Source of the DNA: Halobellus limi
GTDB taxonomy: Archaea > Halobacteriota > Halobacteria > Halobacteriales > Haloferacaceae
Length of the DNA: 64,000 nt
Assembly: GCF_004799685.1 (NCBI RefSeq)
Contig: NZ_CP031311.1
Location: forward strand, 992,001 to 1,056,000
Reading direction: 5' to 3'
This document shows positions 26,045 through 35,020 of the stretch, piece by piece (within the stretch, counting starts at the first letter, position 1; each line of letters begins with the position of its first letter). The position numbers and the translations under genes were made by a program. The notes beneath the pieces were generated by a model that saw only the letters and a program-made list of their open reading frames with translations, had not been told where the DNA came from and did no database searches.

Positions 26045-26455
26045 GAACCCACCTTTTTCCAGCGGTGGGTTTCCTCGCTCACTGCGTTCGCTGCGGGAAC
26101 CCACCGCGCAAAAACCTGTCTTGCTGAGCGAAGCGAAGCAAGGCTCGTGAGACGCGCAGCGTCTCACGGCGGATGAAAAAGCCCCCGGCTCGCGTTCGTC
26201 GCCGGCGTTACGGGCCGGCTTCCAGCGGAACCTCCGATTCTGCCGGCCCGCCTCGCGGGACTACTCCTCGGACGCGACAGCCGCTTGCGACGACCGTGAG
26301 CGCCTCACGTTGATCACGCTGTCCGGAGCTGTTCCGTTTTCTGAATCCGTCTCTTCTTCGACGCGCTCGCCGGTCCGCGACGGCGGCAGCACCGTACCAC
26401 CCGAACATCTGACCCAGTATCTTTTCGTCCGTGGCGATCGAACCCCGCTAGCGCA
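26045..26455. other. 411-bp gap between asd and peroxiredoxin genes, no gene seen
   Basis: The gap holds the asd hairpin, a second inverted repeat cttgct/agcaag (26120-26142), a perfect palindrome gtgagacgc-gca-gcgtctcac (26147-26167), and ccggc/gccgg arms after an A-run near 26172. No open frame with haloarchaeal protein character is found on either strand. The right end carries the T-rich promoter region (atcttttcg near 26430) of the peroxiredoxin gene. Confidence 0.6.
26046..26071 (+). terminator. Hairpin just after asd
   Basis: Perfect 8-bp arms aacccacc and ggtgggtt flank a tttttccagc loop, two bases after the asd stop codon. A T-run is in the loop rather than after the stem, so it may act as a processing or termination signal. 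The call rests on position and pairing only. Confidence 0.55.
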
Positions 26456-26938
26456 ATGACATCGTCACCGGCGATCGGCGACGAGGCACCGACGTTCACC
26501 GCGACGTACAAGGGCAGCGACCACGAGTCGTTCGACCTCGCCGACCACCTCGGCGACGGTCCCGTCGTGCTCGCGTTCTTCCCCGGTGCGTTCACTCCCC
26601 CGTGTTCCAACGAGATGGTGGCGCTGCAGGAGCACCACGACGACTTCGCGGCCGCGGGCGCGACGCTGCTCGGCGTGAGCGCCGACTCGGCGTTCTCGCT
26701 CGGCGCGTTCGCCGACGAGTACGACCTGGAGTTCGACCTCGTGAGCGATATGGCCGGCGACGCCATCGAGGCGTACGGCCTCAAGATGGACATCCCCGAT
26801 CTGGGACTGTACGGCATCGCCAACCGCGCCGTGTTCGTCCTCGACGACGAGGGGATCGTCGCCTACAGCTGGGTCGCCGACGACCCGACGAACGAACCCG
26901 ACTACGAGGAACTGCTCGGGGAAGTGCGGAAGCTCTGA
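26456..26938 (+). CDS. Peroxiredoxin (AhpC/TSA family, 1-Cys)
   Basis: 160 aa. It reduces hydrogen peroxide and organic peroxides in the cytoplasm. The peroxidatic cysteine is C50 in PGAFTPPCSNE, with the conserved Pro and Thr of the PxxxTxxC motif. There is no other cysteine in the protein, so an external thiol must resolve the sulfenic acid. LLGVSADSAFSLGAFADEY is the usual second signature. Length is normal for the family. Confidence 0.92.
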   Translation: MTSSPAIGDEAPTFTATYKGSDHESFDLADHLGDGPVVLAFFPGAFTPPCSNEMVALQEHHDDFAAAGATLLGVSADSAFSLGAFADEYDLEFDLVSDMAGDAIEAYGLKMDIPDLGLYGIANRAVFVLDDEGIVAYSWVADDPTNEPDYEELLGEVRKL

Positions 26939-26961
26939 GGATCGAACGGCCGCGGTCGGCT

Positions 26962-27267
26962 CTACAGTTCGAGTTCTGCGGCCGATTCCACGTCGAACCT
27001 GACGACCTCGGGCTCGCCCGCCAGCAGGTCGTCCAGGGCGGCCTCGAACTCCCGGAAGTGGTCGGTCTCCGTGTGAGACTCGAACGCCTCGGCGTCCTCG
27101 TACTGCTCGAAGAACCGGACGACGTTCTCGTCTCGGACGTCCGTCGCCGCCCGGTAGTCGATCATCCCCGCCTCCCGGTTCGACTGCTCGACGAGATCCC
27201 TCGCGAGGTCCAGCGCCTCGGAACGCTTCTCGGGTTTGATCGGGAAGGCCGCGTGGAGTACGATCAT
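26962..27267 (-). CDS. Antibiotic biosynthesis monooxygenase (ABM) domain protein
   Basis: 101 aa. The single ferredoxin-like ABM domain is seen in MIVLHAAFPIKPEKRSEAL, SNREAGMIDYRAATDV, VRFFEQYEDAEAFESHTETD and HFREFEAALDDLLAG. Members include YgiN-like quinol monooxygenases and heme-degrading enzymes; the residues here do not favour one. ATG 27267 is preferred to an upstream start at 27282. It is convergent with the peroxiredoxin gene (23 bp between stops), which suggests a loose link to oxidative stress only. Confidence 0.8.
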   Translation of the reverse strand: MIVLHAAFPIKPEKRSEALDLARDLVEQSNREAGMIDYRAATDVRDENVVRFFEQYEDAEAFESHTETDHFREFEAALDDLLAGEPEVVRFDVESAAELEL

Positions 27268-27366
27268 CAGTACGGGGGACACACGATGCCAGCAGCAAAA
27301 AGATCTGGCGGACGTCCGCGGCGATCCGCCTGACGCCTCCGACGTTCGGAGGCGGGTCCCGATTCG

Positions 27367-29124
27367 CTACTCCTTCGCGCCGGGGTTCGTCACCGCGCCG
27401 TTGGCGGCCGATCCAAAGTCGTTGCCGTACTTCGCGAGCACGCCGGAGGTGTAGGCCGGTTCGCGCGGCTCCCACTCCTCGCGTCGGGCGTCGAGCTCAG
27501 ATTCCGAAAGGTCGACGGAGAGTTCGCGCTCGGGGATGTCGACGGTGATCTCGTCGCCGTCCTCGATCAGTCCGATCGCGCCGCCGACGGCGGCCTCGGG
27601 CGCGACGTGGCCGACCATCGGGCCGCGAGTCGCACCGGAGAAGCGGCCGTCGGTCAACAGGGCGACGTCGTCCTCGTGACCCTGGCCGACGACCGCGGCC
27701 GTGACGCCGAGCATCTCGCGCATCCCGGGCCCGCCCTGGGGGCCCTCGTTGCGGATGACGATGACGTCGCCGGATTCGATGTGGCCCTCCTGGACGTACT
27801 CCATCGCGTCCTCTTCGCCCTCGAAGACCCGTGCGGGACCCTGGTGGTGGAACTTGTCGTCGCCGGTCACCTTCAGCACCGCGCCGTCGGGCGCGAGGTT
27901 CCCGGTGAGGATCTTGATCGCCCCCTCCTCCTGGTAGGGCTCGTCGACGGTGTAGATGAAGTCGCCCCCGATCTCGTCGTCGTCGGGCAGGTCCAGTTCG
28001 TCGAGTTCCTCCTCGATCGTGCGCCCGGTGACGGTCATCGCGTCGCCGTGGAACAGCCCCGCATCGAGCAGGCGACGGATCACGACGGGAACGCCGCCCT
28101 CCTCGTGGAGGTCGTTCATCGTCTTCGTTCCGCCCGGCTGGAGGTTCGCGATCTTCGGCGTCTTTCGCGAAATCTCGTCGAACTCCTCGATCGAGAGGTC
28201 GATGTCGGCCTCGGCGGCGAGCGCGAGCAGGTGGAGCACGGCGTTGGTCGAGCCGCCGATCGCGACCTGCAGGGCGATGGCGTTCTCGAAGGACTTCTTC
28301 GAGAGGATATCGGAGGGACGGATGCCGTTCGCGACGGCGTTGAGGACGGCCTCGCCGGAGCGTCGCGCCACCTCGTAGCGCTCCGGGGCCTCTGCGGGGG
28401 CGTCGGCGGTCCCCAGCGGCGCCATCCCGAGCGCCTCCGCGATGGACGCCATCGTGTTCGCGGTGAACATCCCGCCGCAGGAGCCCGCGCCCGGGCAGGC
28501 GTGGCGTTCCAGGTCGTCGAGTTCGTCGGCGTCCATCTCGCCCTCGGCGTAGGTGCCGACGCCCTCGAAGACGTTCTGGATGGTGACGTCGCGGCCGTCG
28601 TGCTCGCCGGGCATGATCGACCCGCCGTAGAGGAACACCGAGGGCAGGTCCGTCCGGATCGAGGCCATCATCATCCCCGGGAGGTTCTTGTCGCAGCCGG
28701 CGACGGTGACGAGGGCGTCCATCCGCTCGCCGAAGGCGACGAGTTCGACGGAGTCGGCGATGACCTCCCGGGAGATCAGCGACGCCTTCATCCCCTCGGT
28801 GCCCATCGAGATGGCGTCGGAGATGGTGATCGTCCCGAACTCGATCGGCATCCCGCCGGCGTCCTCGATCCCCTCGATCGCGGCGTCGGCGACGTCGTCG
28901 AGGTGGACGTTACACGGGGTGATGTCCGCGGCGGGGTTGGCGACGCCGACCATCGGCGAGCCGAGGTCCTCGTCGTCGAATCCCATCGCGCGGAACATCG
29001 CGCGGTGGGGCGCTTTGTCCGGGCCCTCCGTGACGTCCGTGCTGGGGAGATCCGGATCCTTGCCTGTCGAGAACGGCTCCTCGTCCGCGCCGTCCTCGCG
29101 TTCGGGTTGTTCCTGCTTGCTCAT
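27367..29124 (-). CDS. ilvD: Dihydroxy-acid dehydratase
   Basis: 585 aa. It dehydrates dihydroxy acids in valine and isoleucine synthesis, using an iron-sulfur cluster. Cluster cysteines appear in [24 protein letters not shown] and [17 protein letters not shown]. The C-terminal half has [21 protein letters not shown] and [12 protein letters not shown]. The first 30 residues are an acidic, charged extension. The start MSKQEQPE at 29124 has a TATA-like tttaat about 26 bp upstream, flanked by an inverted repeat. No other branched-chain gene is adjacent. Confidence 0.95.
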   Translation of the reverse strand: MSKQEQPEREDGADEEPFSTGKDPDLPSTDVTEGPDKAPHRAMFRAMGFDDEDLGSPMVGVANPAADITPCNVHLDDVADAAIEGIEDAGGMPIEFGTITISDAISMGTEGMKASLISREVIADSVELVAFGERMDALVTVAGCDKNLPGMMMASIRTDLPSVFLYGGSIMPGEHDGRDVTIQNVFEGVGTYAEGEMDADELDDLERHACPGAGSCGGMFTANTMASIAEALGMAPLGTADAPAEAPERYEVARRSGEAVLNAVANGIRPSDILSKKSFENAIALQVAIGGSTNAVLHLLALAAEADIDLSIEEFDEISRKTPKIANLQPGGTKTMNDLHEEGGVPVVIRRLLDAGLFHGDAMTVTGRTIEEELDELDLPDDDEIGGDFIYTVDEPYQEEGAIKILTGNLAPDGAVLKVTGDDKFHHQGPARVFEGEEDAMEYVQEGHIESGDVIVIRNEGPQGGPGMREMLGVTAAVVGQGHEDDVALLTDGRFSGATRGPMVGHVAPEAAVGGAIGLIEDGDEITVDIPERELSVDLSESELDARREEWEPREPAYTSGVLAKYGNDFGSAANGAVTNPGAKE

Positions 29125-29426
29125 ACCCAAAGCGTGGTCGCAACGGCATTAAAAGGCCACGCATAACGTCTCTCGGTGACACGGAACGCGATCTTCGGCG
29201 TGGACCGGTTCACGTCTCGGGCCCCGGAGGGATTCCCTCGGGCCGATCAGACGGTCCGAGAAGTCGGGTCGGCGCCGACGAACGTTTATATACGAAGGCG
29301 GGGCCAACGGCGGTGTGATCTGACAGTCACTCCGCGTCGGGCCGCGGTTGCTCGACACGTCGACGCGGAGACGGGGGCGACCCCCAGCGTGTGTCGACTG
29401 TTCGCCAGCGGTTTCCGCCCCGCGGC
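29125..29426. other. 302-bp gap upstream of ilvD with an orphan promoter
   Basis: Besides the ilvD promoter, the gap holds a bulged hairpin (29220-29244), a strong TATA-like tttatata at 29285-29292 reading on the plus strand, and a ggggg-cga-ccccc hairpin at 29373-29385. No protein-like frame follows the plus-strand promoter: the first start codon after it is followed at once by a stop. A small RNA or an antisense transcript into the moaB gene is possible. Confidence 0.45.
29132..29162 (-). promoter_or_regulatory. ilvD promoter with inverted repeat around the TATA box
   Basis: On the ilvD strand a tttaat box sits about 26 bp ahead of the ATG. The arms gcgtgg (29132-29137) and ccacgc (29157-29162) enclose it with 19 bp between. 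This is a plausible operator, for example for a dimeric Lrp-type protein. It is position-based and untested. Confidence 0.45.
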
Positions 29427-30242
29427 TCACTCCTCCGGGCGCGTCGCCAACCCCGCGAGATGCGGCGCTTCGGGAACGATGATCTCCTCGCTGCCGAGTC
29501 GGGCGGCGTTCTCGCTGCCGGGCAGGCAGAACACGGGGACGCCCTGGACCGTCCCCGCCGTCGCCCGCGTTCCCACCACGCGGGTCCCGATCTCGTCCTC
29601 GGAGTAGCGGCGGAACAGCTCGCCGAACCCCGGCAGTTCCTTTCCGAAGAGGCCGCTGACCGCCTCGATGGTCACGTCGTCGGGGGTGACGCCCGTCCCG
29701 CCGGTCGTGACGACCGCGTCGACGTCGTCGCGGTCGACGAGTCGGTCGACCGCCGACTGGAGCGCGTCGAAGTCGTCGCCGACGACCTCCCTGAGGGCGA
29801 CCTCGTGCCCGGCGGACTCGAACGCCGCCGCGACGGCGTCGCCCGCGGGGTCGTCCTCGAGCGTCCGCGACGTCGAGACGGTCACGACAGCGGCACCGAG
29901 GGAACTGACGTCGTGAGCGTGGTGGTCGTGGCCGTCGTGGTCGTCGTGGTCGTGAGCGTGGCCGTCGTGGTCGTCGTGGTCGTGAGCGTGGCCGTCGTGG
30001 TCGTCGTGGTCGTGAGCGTGGCCGTCGTGGTCGTCGTGGTCGTGAGCGTGGCCGTCGTGGTCGTCGTGGTCGTGAGCGTGGCCGTCGTGGTCGTGACCGT
30101 GGTTTCCGTGGGTATGATCGTGAGAACCGCGGTCGGGACTGTCCGATCCGCTGTGACCGTGATCGGCCGTCTCCTCGTGGTCGTGAGAGCCGTGTCCGTG
30201 ATCGCCTTCCCCGTCGTCGCTGTCGTGGTGGTCCGCATTCAT
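29427..30242 (-). CDS. MoaB/MogA-type molybdopterin protein with His-rich repeat domain
   Basis: 271 aa. Residues 112-271 form a MoaB/MogA domain (ALQSAVDRLVDRDDVDAVVT, TTGGTGVTPDDVTIEAVSG, then GKELPGFGELFRRYS and PVFCLPGSENAARLG). This domain adenylylates molybdopterin before metal insertion. Residues 1-111 are almost only His, Asp, Gly, Ser and Glu, with 38 histidines. Residues 54-103 are five copies of the 10-residue unit GHAHDHDDHD. Such tracts bind Ni, Zn or Co in UreE, HypB and CooJ; here storage, delivery or buffering of metal is inferred. MNADHH at 30242 is the chosen start. Confidence 0.88.
   Translation of the reverse strand: MNADHHDSDDGEGDHGHGSHDHEETADHGHSGSDSPDRGSHDHTHGNHGHDHDGHAHDHDDHDGHAHDHDDHDGHAHDHDDHDGHAHDHDDHDGHAHDHDDHDGHDHHAHDVSSLGAAVVTVSTSRTLEDDPAGDAVAAAFESAGHEVALREVVGDDFDALQSAVDRLVDRDDVDAVVTTGGTGVTPDDVTIEAVSGLFGKELPGFGELFRRYSEDEIGTRVVGTRATAGTVQGVPVFCLPGSENAARLGSEEIIVPEAPHLAGLATRPEE
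29934..30083 (-). repeat. Five exact-period 30-bp repeats coding GHAHDHDDHD
   Basis: Five head-to-tail 30-bp units inside the moaB-like gene: 29934-29963, 29964-29993, 29994-30023, 30024-30053 and 30054-30083. They are identical at the DNA level, which suggests recent expansion and likely copy-number variation between strains. Each unit encodes four histidines and four aspartates. Confidence 0.95.
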
Positions 30243-30384
30243 ACCCGAACGCGGGGGCTCCATCGCCAAAGGTATCCCTCATCCCGATCGGGGAGTGTGA
30301 ACTACTGACACACGAGGAGCGAAAGCGCTTCGACGGACTCCAGCGGCGCGGATGAAAAGGAGACGAGAAGACGGGGCGTCTCGA

Positions 30385-30561
30385 TCAGTTGTCGCCGGAC
30401 TTCGACTGCCACTCGTAGTCACGACGCTTCGCCGACTTGCCGAAGCCGCACGAGGAGCAGACCTTCTTTTTTACGTGGTAGGACTTCTCGCCGCAGCGGC
30501 GGCACTTGACGTGCGTCGTCTTGTTCTTCTTTCCTTGACTGGGGGTTCCTGCGCCCGTCAT
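30385..30561 (-). CDS. rpl37e: Large ribosomal subunit protein eL37
   Basis: 58 aa, read from the sequence directly. It starts [20 protein letters not shown] and has the zinc ribbon CRRC (20-23) and CSSC (35-38), then [11 protein letters not shown]. This is the basic archaeal/eukaryotic L37e zinc-finger protein of the 50S subunit. Length matches the family. Its ATG overlaps the lsm stop codon (ATGA), which indicates coupled translation. The overlap of lsm with L37e is conserved in archaea. Confidence 0.96.
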   Translation of the reverse strand: MTGAGTPSQGKKNKTTHVKCRRCGEKSYHVKKKVCSSCGFGKSAKRRDYEWQSKSGDN

Positions 30562-30791
30562 GTTTGTATCGTCACGACGTTGTCGCCGCGTATAATCGTT
30601 GTGTCTTCGACCGCTGTGACCTCCAGTTCGCCGACTGCGACGTCCTCGACGTCCACCGGTGGCTCAAGGACGGCGTTCATGTGTTGGTCGTAGCCGGCGA
30701 GCGTGCCGTAGTATGCGGTGCCGTCCTTCAACGTGACCGTGACGGCGTCTTCGAGTGCGGCTTCGAGGACGTCGAGGGGTCGTCCGCTCAT
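30558..30791 (-). CDS. lsm: LSm (Sm-like) RNA-binding protein
   Basis: 77 aa. The Sm1 motif ([20 protein letters not shown], then HMNAVL) and Sm2 motif ([12 protein letters not shown]) are complete. Archaeal LSm proteins form heptameric rings that bind U-rich small RNAs. The start [13 protein letters not shown] at 30791 has an atttaata box about 23-30 bp upstream; the longer reading to 30896 crosses that promoter. It is the first gene of the lsm-rpl37e unit, with a 4-bp overlap. Confidence 0.95.
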   Translation of the reverse strand: MSGRPLDVLEAALEDAVTVTLKDGTAYYGTLAGYDQHMNAVLEPPVDVEDVAVGELEVTAVEDTTIIRGDNVVTIQT

Positions 30792-30941
30792 ACCCCAAGC
30801 GCCGCCCGTTTCGGTATTAAATGTGCCGGACATACTGCGGGACCGACCGCGCCGTCGCGTGTCGGTCTGTGGCCCCGACACGGAACTCTCGACCACCGCC
30901 GTTCGGTTCGGCTCTCGCCGTTCGAATTTCGCACCCCGCGC

Positions 30942-32159
30942 TCACGGGTCGTCCGCGAGCGGCAGGTGCAGCGAGACGACGCTCCCTCCGTCGTCTCGGT
31001 GGCGTGCGGAGATCTCCCCACCGAGCCGTCGGACGACGAACCGCACGAGCCAGAGCCCCAGCCCGCTGCCGTGCCGCAGGGGCGTCTCCCCGTCGACGTG
31101 AAGCGCGGAGAGTTCGTGTGTGGGTATCCCCGGACCGTTGTCGGCGACGCGGACGGCGAGCCATCCCGGTCGAGTGCCGCGCGCTATCGTCACCGAGACG
31201 GGGATTCGTCCCCCGTCCTCTGCCGACTCGCCGGCGTGCTTGATGCCGTTCTCACAGAGTTCGACGAGCGCGACGTGGAGTCGTTCGGAGATGCGACACT
31301 CCGGGTCGACGTCGATCCGGACGTCGACGCGACCCTCCGGCCACTCCCGTTCGACCGTCTGCTGCACGGAAGTGACGATGTCTCTCACCGTCGCGGTCTC
31401 GACCGCCGCGTCGTCGAACAGCCGTTCGATGTCGCGCACCGTCTCGGCGAGCCCCAGCCACCGGTCGGCGACGCGGTCGATCACCTCCGCCGCTTCGACG
31501 ACTTCCTCGTCTTGGTGTTCGGTGAGGGTGCTGGCGTGGCCGCGGAGGATGTTCAAGTCGTTCCGCACGTTGTGGCGCATCAGCCGATTCAGCACCTCGG
31601 CCTGCCACTCCCGACGCTGTTGGCGCGTCACGTCGACGTGGAAGACGACGTGTCCGTCGCCGTCCGACCGCGGGAGGGCCTCCGCGATCGTCTGCACCAG
31701 ATGCCCCTCCGCGTCGACGAGCGCGAAGAGGCAGTCGGAGTCGGGCTCGCCGTCCCCGGCACCGGCCACGGGCAGTCGAAACGGCCGTCGGTCACCGACC
31801 CGCGGCCCGACCGCGACGGAGCGGTCGCCCTCTACCGGCGCGCTCGGCTGTCGGTCGCGCCCCGGTGTCTCGACCGATCCGCCGTCCGACTCCGCGCGTC
31901 TGTCGGCGCGACACTCGCCGGCCGAATCCTTCGCCTCGGTGTCCGGCGGAATCGAATCACCGCGGTAAACGCCCCGGAGCGGACGACCGCAGAGTTCGCT
32001 GCGGGTCCGACCGAGTCGACGGGCGAATCGGTCGTTGCAGTCGTCTATGATCTGCGTGCCCGAGTCGTCGACCGTCGTGAGTACAGTCAGAACTGGGAGA
32101 TGCTCGAAGAGCCCCACTCCCCCGTCAAAGCCGGGTCCGTCCGATCGTTTCTGACTCAC
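30942..32159 (-). CDS. PAS-domain sensor histidine kinase
   Basis: 405 aa from a GTG. An N-terminal PAS-like region (residues about 15-70, VDDSGTQIIDDCNDRFARRL, then GRTRSELCGR) is followed by a low-complexity linker and a second sensory stretch at 135-180. The phosphoacceptor region LNRLMRHNVRNDLNILRGHA has the haloarchaeal H-box with RHN. ATPase boxes are LCENGIKHA (N), VADNGPGIP (G1) and HGSGLGLWLV (G2). There are no membrane helices, so it is a cytoplasmic sensor. No response regulator lies next to it. Signal unknown. Confidence 0.9.
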   Translation of the reverse strand: MSQKRSDGPGFDGGVGLFEHLPVLTVLTTVDDSGTQIIDDCNDRFARRLGRTRSELCGRPLRGVYRGDSIPPDTEAKDSAGECRADRRAESDGGSVETPGRDRQPSAPVEGDRSVAVGPRVGDRRPFRLPVAGAGDGEPDSDCLFALVDAEGHLVQTIAEALPRSDGDGHVVFHVDVTRQQRREWQAEVLNRLMRHNVRNDLNILRGHASTLTEHQDEEVVEAAEVIDRVADRWLGLAETVRDIERLFDDAAVETATVRDIVTSVQQTVEREWPEGRVDVRIDVDPECRISERLHVALVELCENGIKHAGESAEDGGRIPVSVTIARGTRPGWLAVRVADNGPGIPTHELSALHVDGETPLRHGSGLGLWLVRFVVRRLGGEISARHRDDGGSVVSLHLPLADDP

Positions 32160-32522
32160 GACTCACCCGGCGATCGGCCACCGCCGATAGTCAACGTTTC
32201 CCACCGAGTATCGGATTCGATAACTACCCGTCTTCGATAGCTGCCTGTGGCGCTGCTCGGACGTCGCGTCGACCCGGATAGTTTTTAGTCCCCGGTCGAG
32301 AAGCACCCAGTACCAGAACTCCCGCGGGCAAGTGCTCCGGATCGACCGGAGCACGCGGGACCGACGACCGACGCGCTGTAAGACGCCGGGGCCGATCGGT
32401 CCCGAGACGCGTCGCCCCCCGACGGGGCGGCCGGCCCAGACGACGGGACGTTTGAGTGAGCACCCTCGCCACGACAGACGGGCGACGCCCGTACCGGTGG
32501 CTTTCGATGCTCGGATCCAACA
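32160..32522. other. 363-bp gap before RNase J with promoter-like box and stem-loops
   Basis: No protein-like frame is present. A TATA-like atagttttta lies at about 32278-32287. Downstream is a strong hairpin at 32321-32359: gtgctccgg (32332-32340), loop atcga, ccggagcac (32346-32354), extended by cccgc/gcggg. The palindrome ccgatcgg follows near 32392 and a cccc-gac-gggg stem near 32415. This could be a long structured leader of the RNase J mRNA or a separate small RNA. RNase P and SRP RNA signatures were looked for and not seen. Confidence 0.4.
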
Positions 32523-33881
32523 ATGGAAATCGAAATTGCGACAATCGGCGGTTACGAAGAGGTCGGTCGACAGATGACGGCCGTTCGCGCGGGCGACGAC
32601 GTCGTCATCTTCGACATGGGCCTGAACCTCAGTCAGGTCCTCATCCACGACAACGTGGAGACCGAAAAGATGCACAGTCTCGACTTGATCGACATGGGCG
32701 CGATCCCGGACGACCGGGTGATGTCCGACCTCGAGGGCGACGTGCAGGCCATCGTGCCGACGCACGGCCACCTCGACCACATCGGCGCGATATCGAAACT
32801 CGCCCACCGGTACGACGCGCCCATCGTCGCGGCGCCGTTCACGATCGAGTTGACGAAGCAACAGGTCGAAGACGAGACGAAGTTCAGCGGGAGCTTCGAC
32901 AACGACTTCGTGAAGATGGAGGCCGGCGAGACGATGTCGATCGGCGACTCCGGCAACGTCGAGATGGAGTTCGTCCACGTGACGCACTCGATCATCGACG
33001 CGATCAACCCGGTGCTGCACACTCCCGAGGGCGCGATCGTCTACGGCCTCGACAAGCGGATGGACCACTCGCCGGTGCTGGAAGACCCGATCGACATGGA
33101 GCGCTTCCGCGAGATCGGCCGCGAGGGCAACGGCGTCCTCTGTTACATCGAGGACTGTACGAACGCGGGACGGAAGGGCCGGACGCCCTCGGAATCCCAC
33201 GCGCGTAACCACCTCGAGGACACGATCCGTTCGATCGAGGACTACGACGGCGGGATCGTCGCCACGACGTTCTCCTCGCACGTCTCTCGGGTCTCCTCGA
33301 TCGTCGAGTTCGCGAAGGATATCGGCCGTCAGCCCGTCCTGCTCGGCCGCTCGATGGAGAAGTACTCCGGCACCGCAGAGCGACTCGGCTTCGTCGACTT
33401 CCCCGACGACGTCGGGATGTACGGCCACCGCAAGTCCGTCGACCGGACGTTCAAGCGGATCATGAAGGAGGGCAAGGAGAACTTCCTGCCCGTCGTCACG
33501 GGCCACCAGGGCGAGCCGCGGGCGATGCTCACCCGGATGGGTCGCGGCGAGACGCCCTACGAGATCGAGGACGGCGACAAGGTCATCTTCTCGGCGCGGG
33601 TCATCCCCGAGCCGACGAACGAGGGCCAGCGCTACCAGTCCGAGCGCCTCCTGCGGATGCAGGGCGCGCGGATCTACGACGAGATCCACGTCTCCGGGCA
33701 CCTGCGCGAGGAGGGTCACTACCAGATGATCGACGCGCTCCAGCCGCAGCACATCATCCCCGCCCACCAGGACCTCGAAGGCTTCTCGCCGTACGTCGAC
33801 CTCGCGGAGTCGCAGGGGTACCAGATGGGCCGCGACCTGCACGTCACGCGGAACGGGAATATGATCCAGCTGGTGGAGTGA
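32523..33881 (+). CDS. rnj: Ribonuclease J (archaeal type)
   Basis: 452 aa. A beta-CASP metallo-beta-lactamase nuclease; archaeal members have 5'-3' exonuclease activity on RNA. Metal motif HGHLDHIG (H81, H83, D85, H86), then [27 protein letters not shown], the beta-CASP region [20 protein letters not shown], and [20 protein letters not shown]. Residue counts fit the archaeal orthologues. Its stop is one base from the idsA ATG, and gltX follows. The same gene order with isoprenoid genes is common in haloarchaea. Confidence 0.95.
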   Translation: MEIEIATIGGYEEVGRQMTAVRAGDDVVIFDMGLNLSQVLIHDNVETEKMHSLDLIDMGAIPDDRVMSDLEGDVQAIVPTHGHLDHIGAISKLAHRYDAPIVAAPFTIELTKQQVEDETKFSGSFDNDFVKMEAGETMSIGDSGNVEMEFVHVTHSIIDAINPVLHTPEGAIVYGLDKRMDHSPVLEDPIDMERFREIGREGNGVLCYIEDCTNAGRKGRTPSESHARNHLEDTIRSIEDYDGGIVATTFSSHVSRVSSIVEFAKDIGRQPVLLGRSMEKYSGTAERLGFVDFPDDVGMYGHRKSVDRTFKRIMKEGKENFLPVVTGHQGEPRAMLTRMGRGETPYEIEDGDKVIFSARVIPEPTNEGQRYQSERLLRMQGARIYDEIHVSGHLREEGHYQMIDALQPQHIIPAHQDLEGFSPYVDLAESQGYQMGRDLHVTRNGNMIQLVE

Positions 33882-33882
33882 G

Positions 33883-34929
33883 ATGAGTTCGGACGCGGCG
33901 GAGAAGCGGGTGCTCGAGGCCATCGCGGAGCGGCGCGAACTCGTCAACGACGCGCTCGACGAGGACGTGCCGATGCAGTCGCCCGAGCGGCTCTACGAGG
34001 CCACCCGCTACCTGCTGAAGGCCGGCGGCAAGCGGCTCCGTCCGACCGTCGCGCTCCTGACCGCGGAGGCGCTGGCGGACGTCGAACCGCTGTCGGTCGA
34101 CTACCACGCGTTCCCGGCGCTCGACGGTTCGGAGATCGACGTGATGTCGGCCGCGACGAGCATCGAGGTCATCCAGTCGTTCACGCTGATCCACGACGAC
34201 ATCATGGACGACGACGACCTCCGTCGCGGCGTGCCGGCCGTCCACAAGGAGTACGACACCGAGACCGCGATCCTCGCGGGCGATACGCTGTACGCGAAGG
34301 CCTTCGAGTTGCTCTCGGAGACGGGCGCGGATCCCGCGAACGGCCTGGAGGCCGTCCGACGGCTCGCGACGACCTGCACGCAGATCTGCGAGGGTCAGGC
34401 GCTCGACATCGAGTTCGAGAAGCGGACCGAGGTGCTCCCCGAGGAGTACCTCGAAATGATCGAACTGAAGACCGCGGTCCTCTACGGGACCGCGGCGGCG
34501 ACGGCGGCGACCCTGATGGACGCCGACGAGGAGACGGTGGCGGCGCTCTACCGCTACGGCATCGACTCCGGACGGGCGTTCCAGATCCAGGACGACGTCC
34601 TCGATCTGACCGTCCCTTCCGAAAAGCTGGGCAAACAGCGCGGCTCCGATCTCGTCGAGAACAAGGAGACGCTCATCACGCTGCACGCGCGCCAGCAGGG
34701 CGTCGACGTCGACTCTCTCGTCGAGACCGACGACGTCGACTCCGTCTCGGAGGCGGAGATCGAGGCGGCGGTCGCCGAACTCGAAGCCGCGGGCTCGATC
34801 GAGTACGCCGAGGCGAAGGCCGAGGAACTCACCGCGAACGCGAAGGACCACCTCGAGGTCCTCCCGGAGAACGAGGCGCGCGCGCTCTTGGGCGACATCG
34901 CGGACTACCTGATCACGCGCGGGTACTGA
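33883..34929 (+). CDS. idsA: Geranylgeranyl/farnesyl diphosphate synthase
   Basis: 348 aa. It condenses IPP with allylic diphosphates to make the C20 (or C15) chain of archaeal lipids. The first aspartate-rich motif is DDIMDDDD (105-112), the second DDVLDLT near residue 237, and KAGGKRLRPTVALL is the substrate-binding segment. The C-terminal quarter (235-348) is lengthened with acidic residues. It starts 1 bp after the RNase J stop and is almost certainly cotranscribed. Chain length is inferred from the family, not measured. Confidence 0.94.
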   Translation: MSSDAAEKRVLEAIAERRELVNDALDEDVPMQSPERLYEATRYLLKAGGKRLRPTVALLTAEALADVEPLSVDYHAFPALDGSEIDVMSAATSIEVIQSFTLIHDDIMDDDDLRRGVPAVHKEYDTETAILAGDTLYAKAFELLSETGADPANGLEAVRRLATTCTQICEGQALDIEFEKRTEVLPEEYLEMIELKTAVLYGTAAATAATLMDADEETVAALYRYGIDSGRAFQIQDDVLDLTVPSEKLGKQRGSDLVENKETLITLHARQQGVDVDSLVETDDVDSVSEAEIEAAVAELEAAGSIEYAEAKAEELTANAKDHLEVLPENEARALLGDIADYLITRGY

Positions 34930-35020
34930 GGTCGCCGGGACGGTTCACCTCGCCCGGGACCCGCCTTCGCGCACCCCCAATCCGACCCCCTTTTTACCGG
35001 GGAGGACGCACCGACGCGTA

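Noticed and set aside
29391..30308. Long plus-strand frame with valine-rich repeats over the moaB gene
   Set aside because: It is the antisense of the His/Asp repeat; the minus frame has a clear MoaB domain while this one has none.
32160..32522. RNase P RNA or SRP RNA gene
   Set aside because: The conserved core sequences of these RNAs were not found in the stretch.
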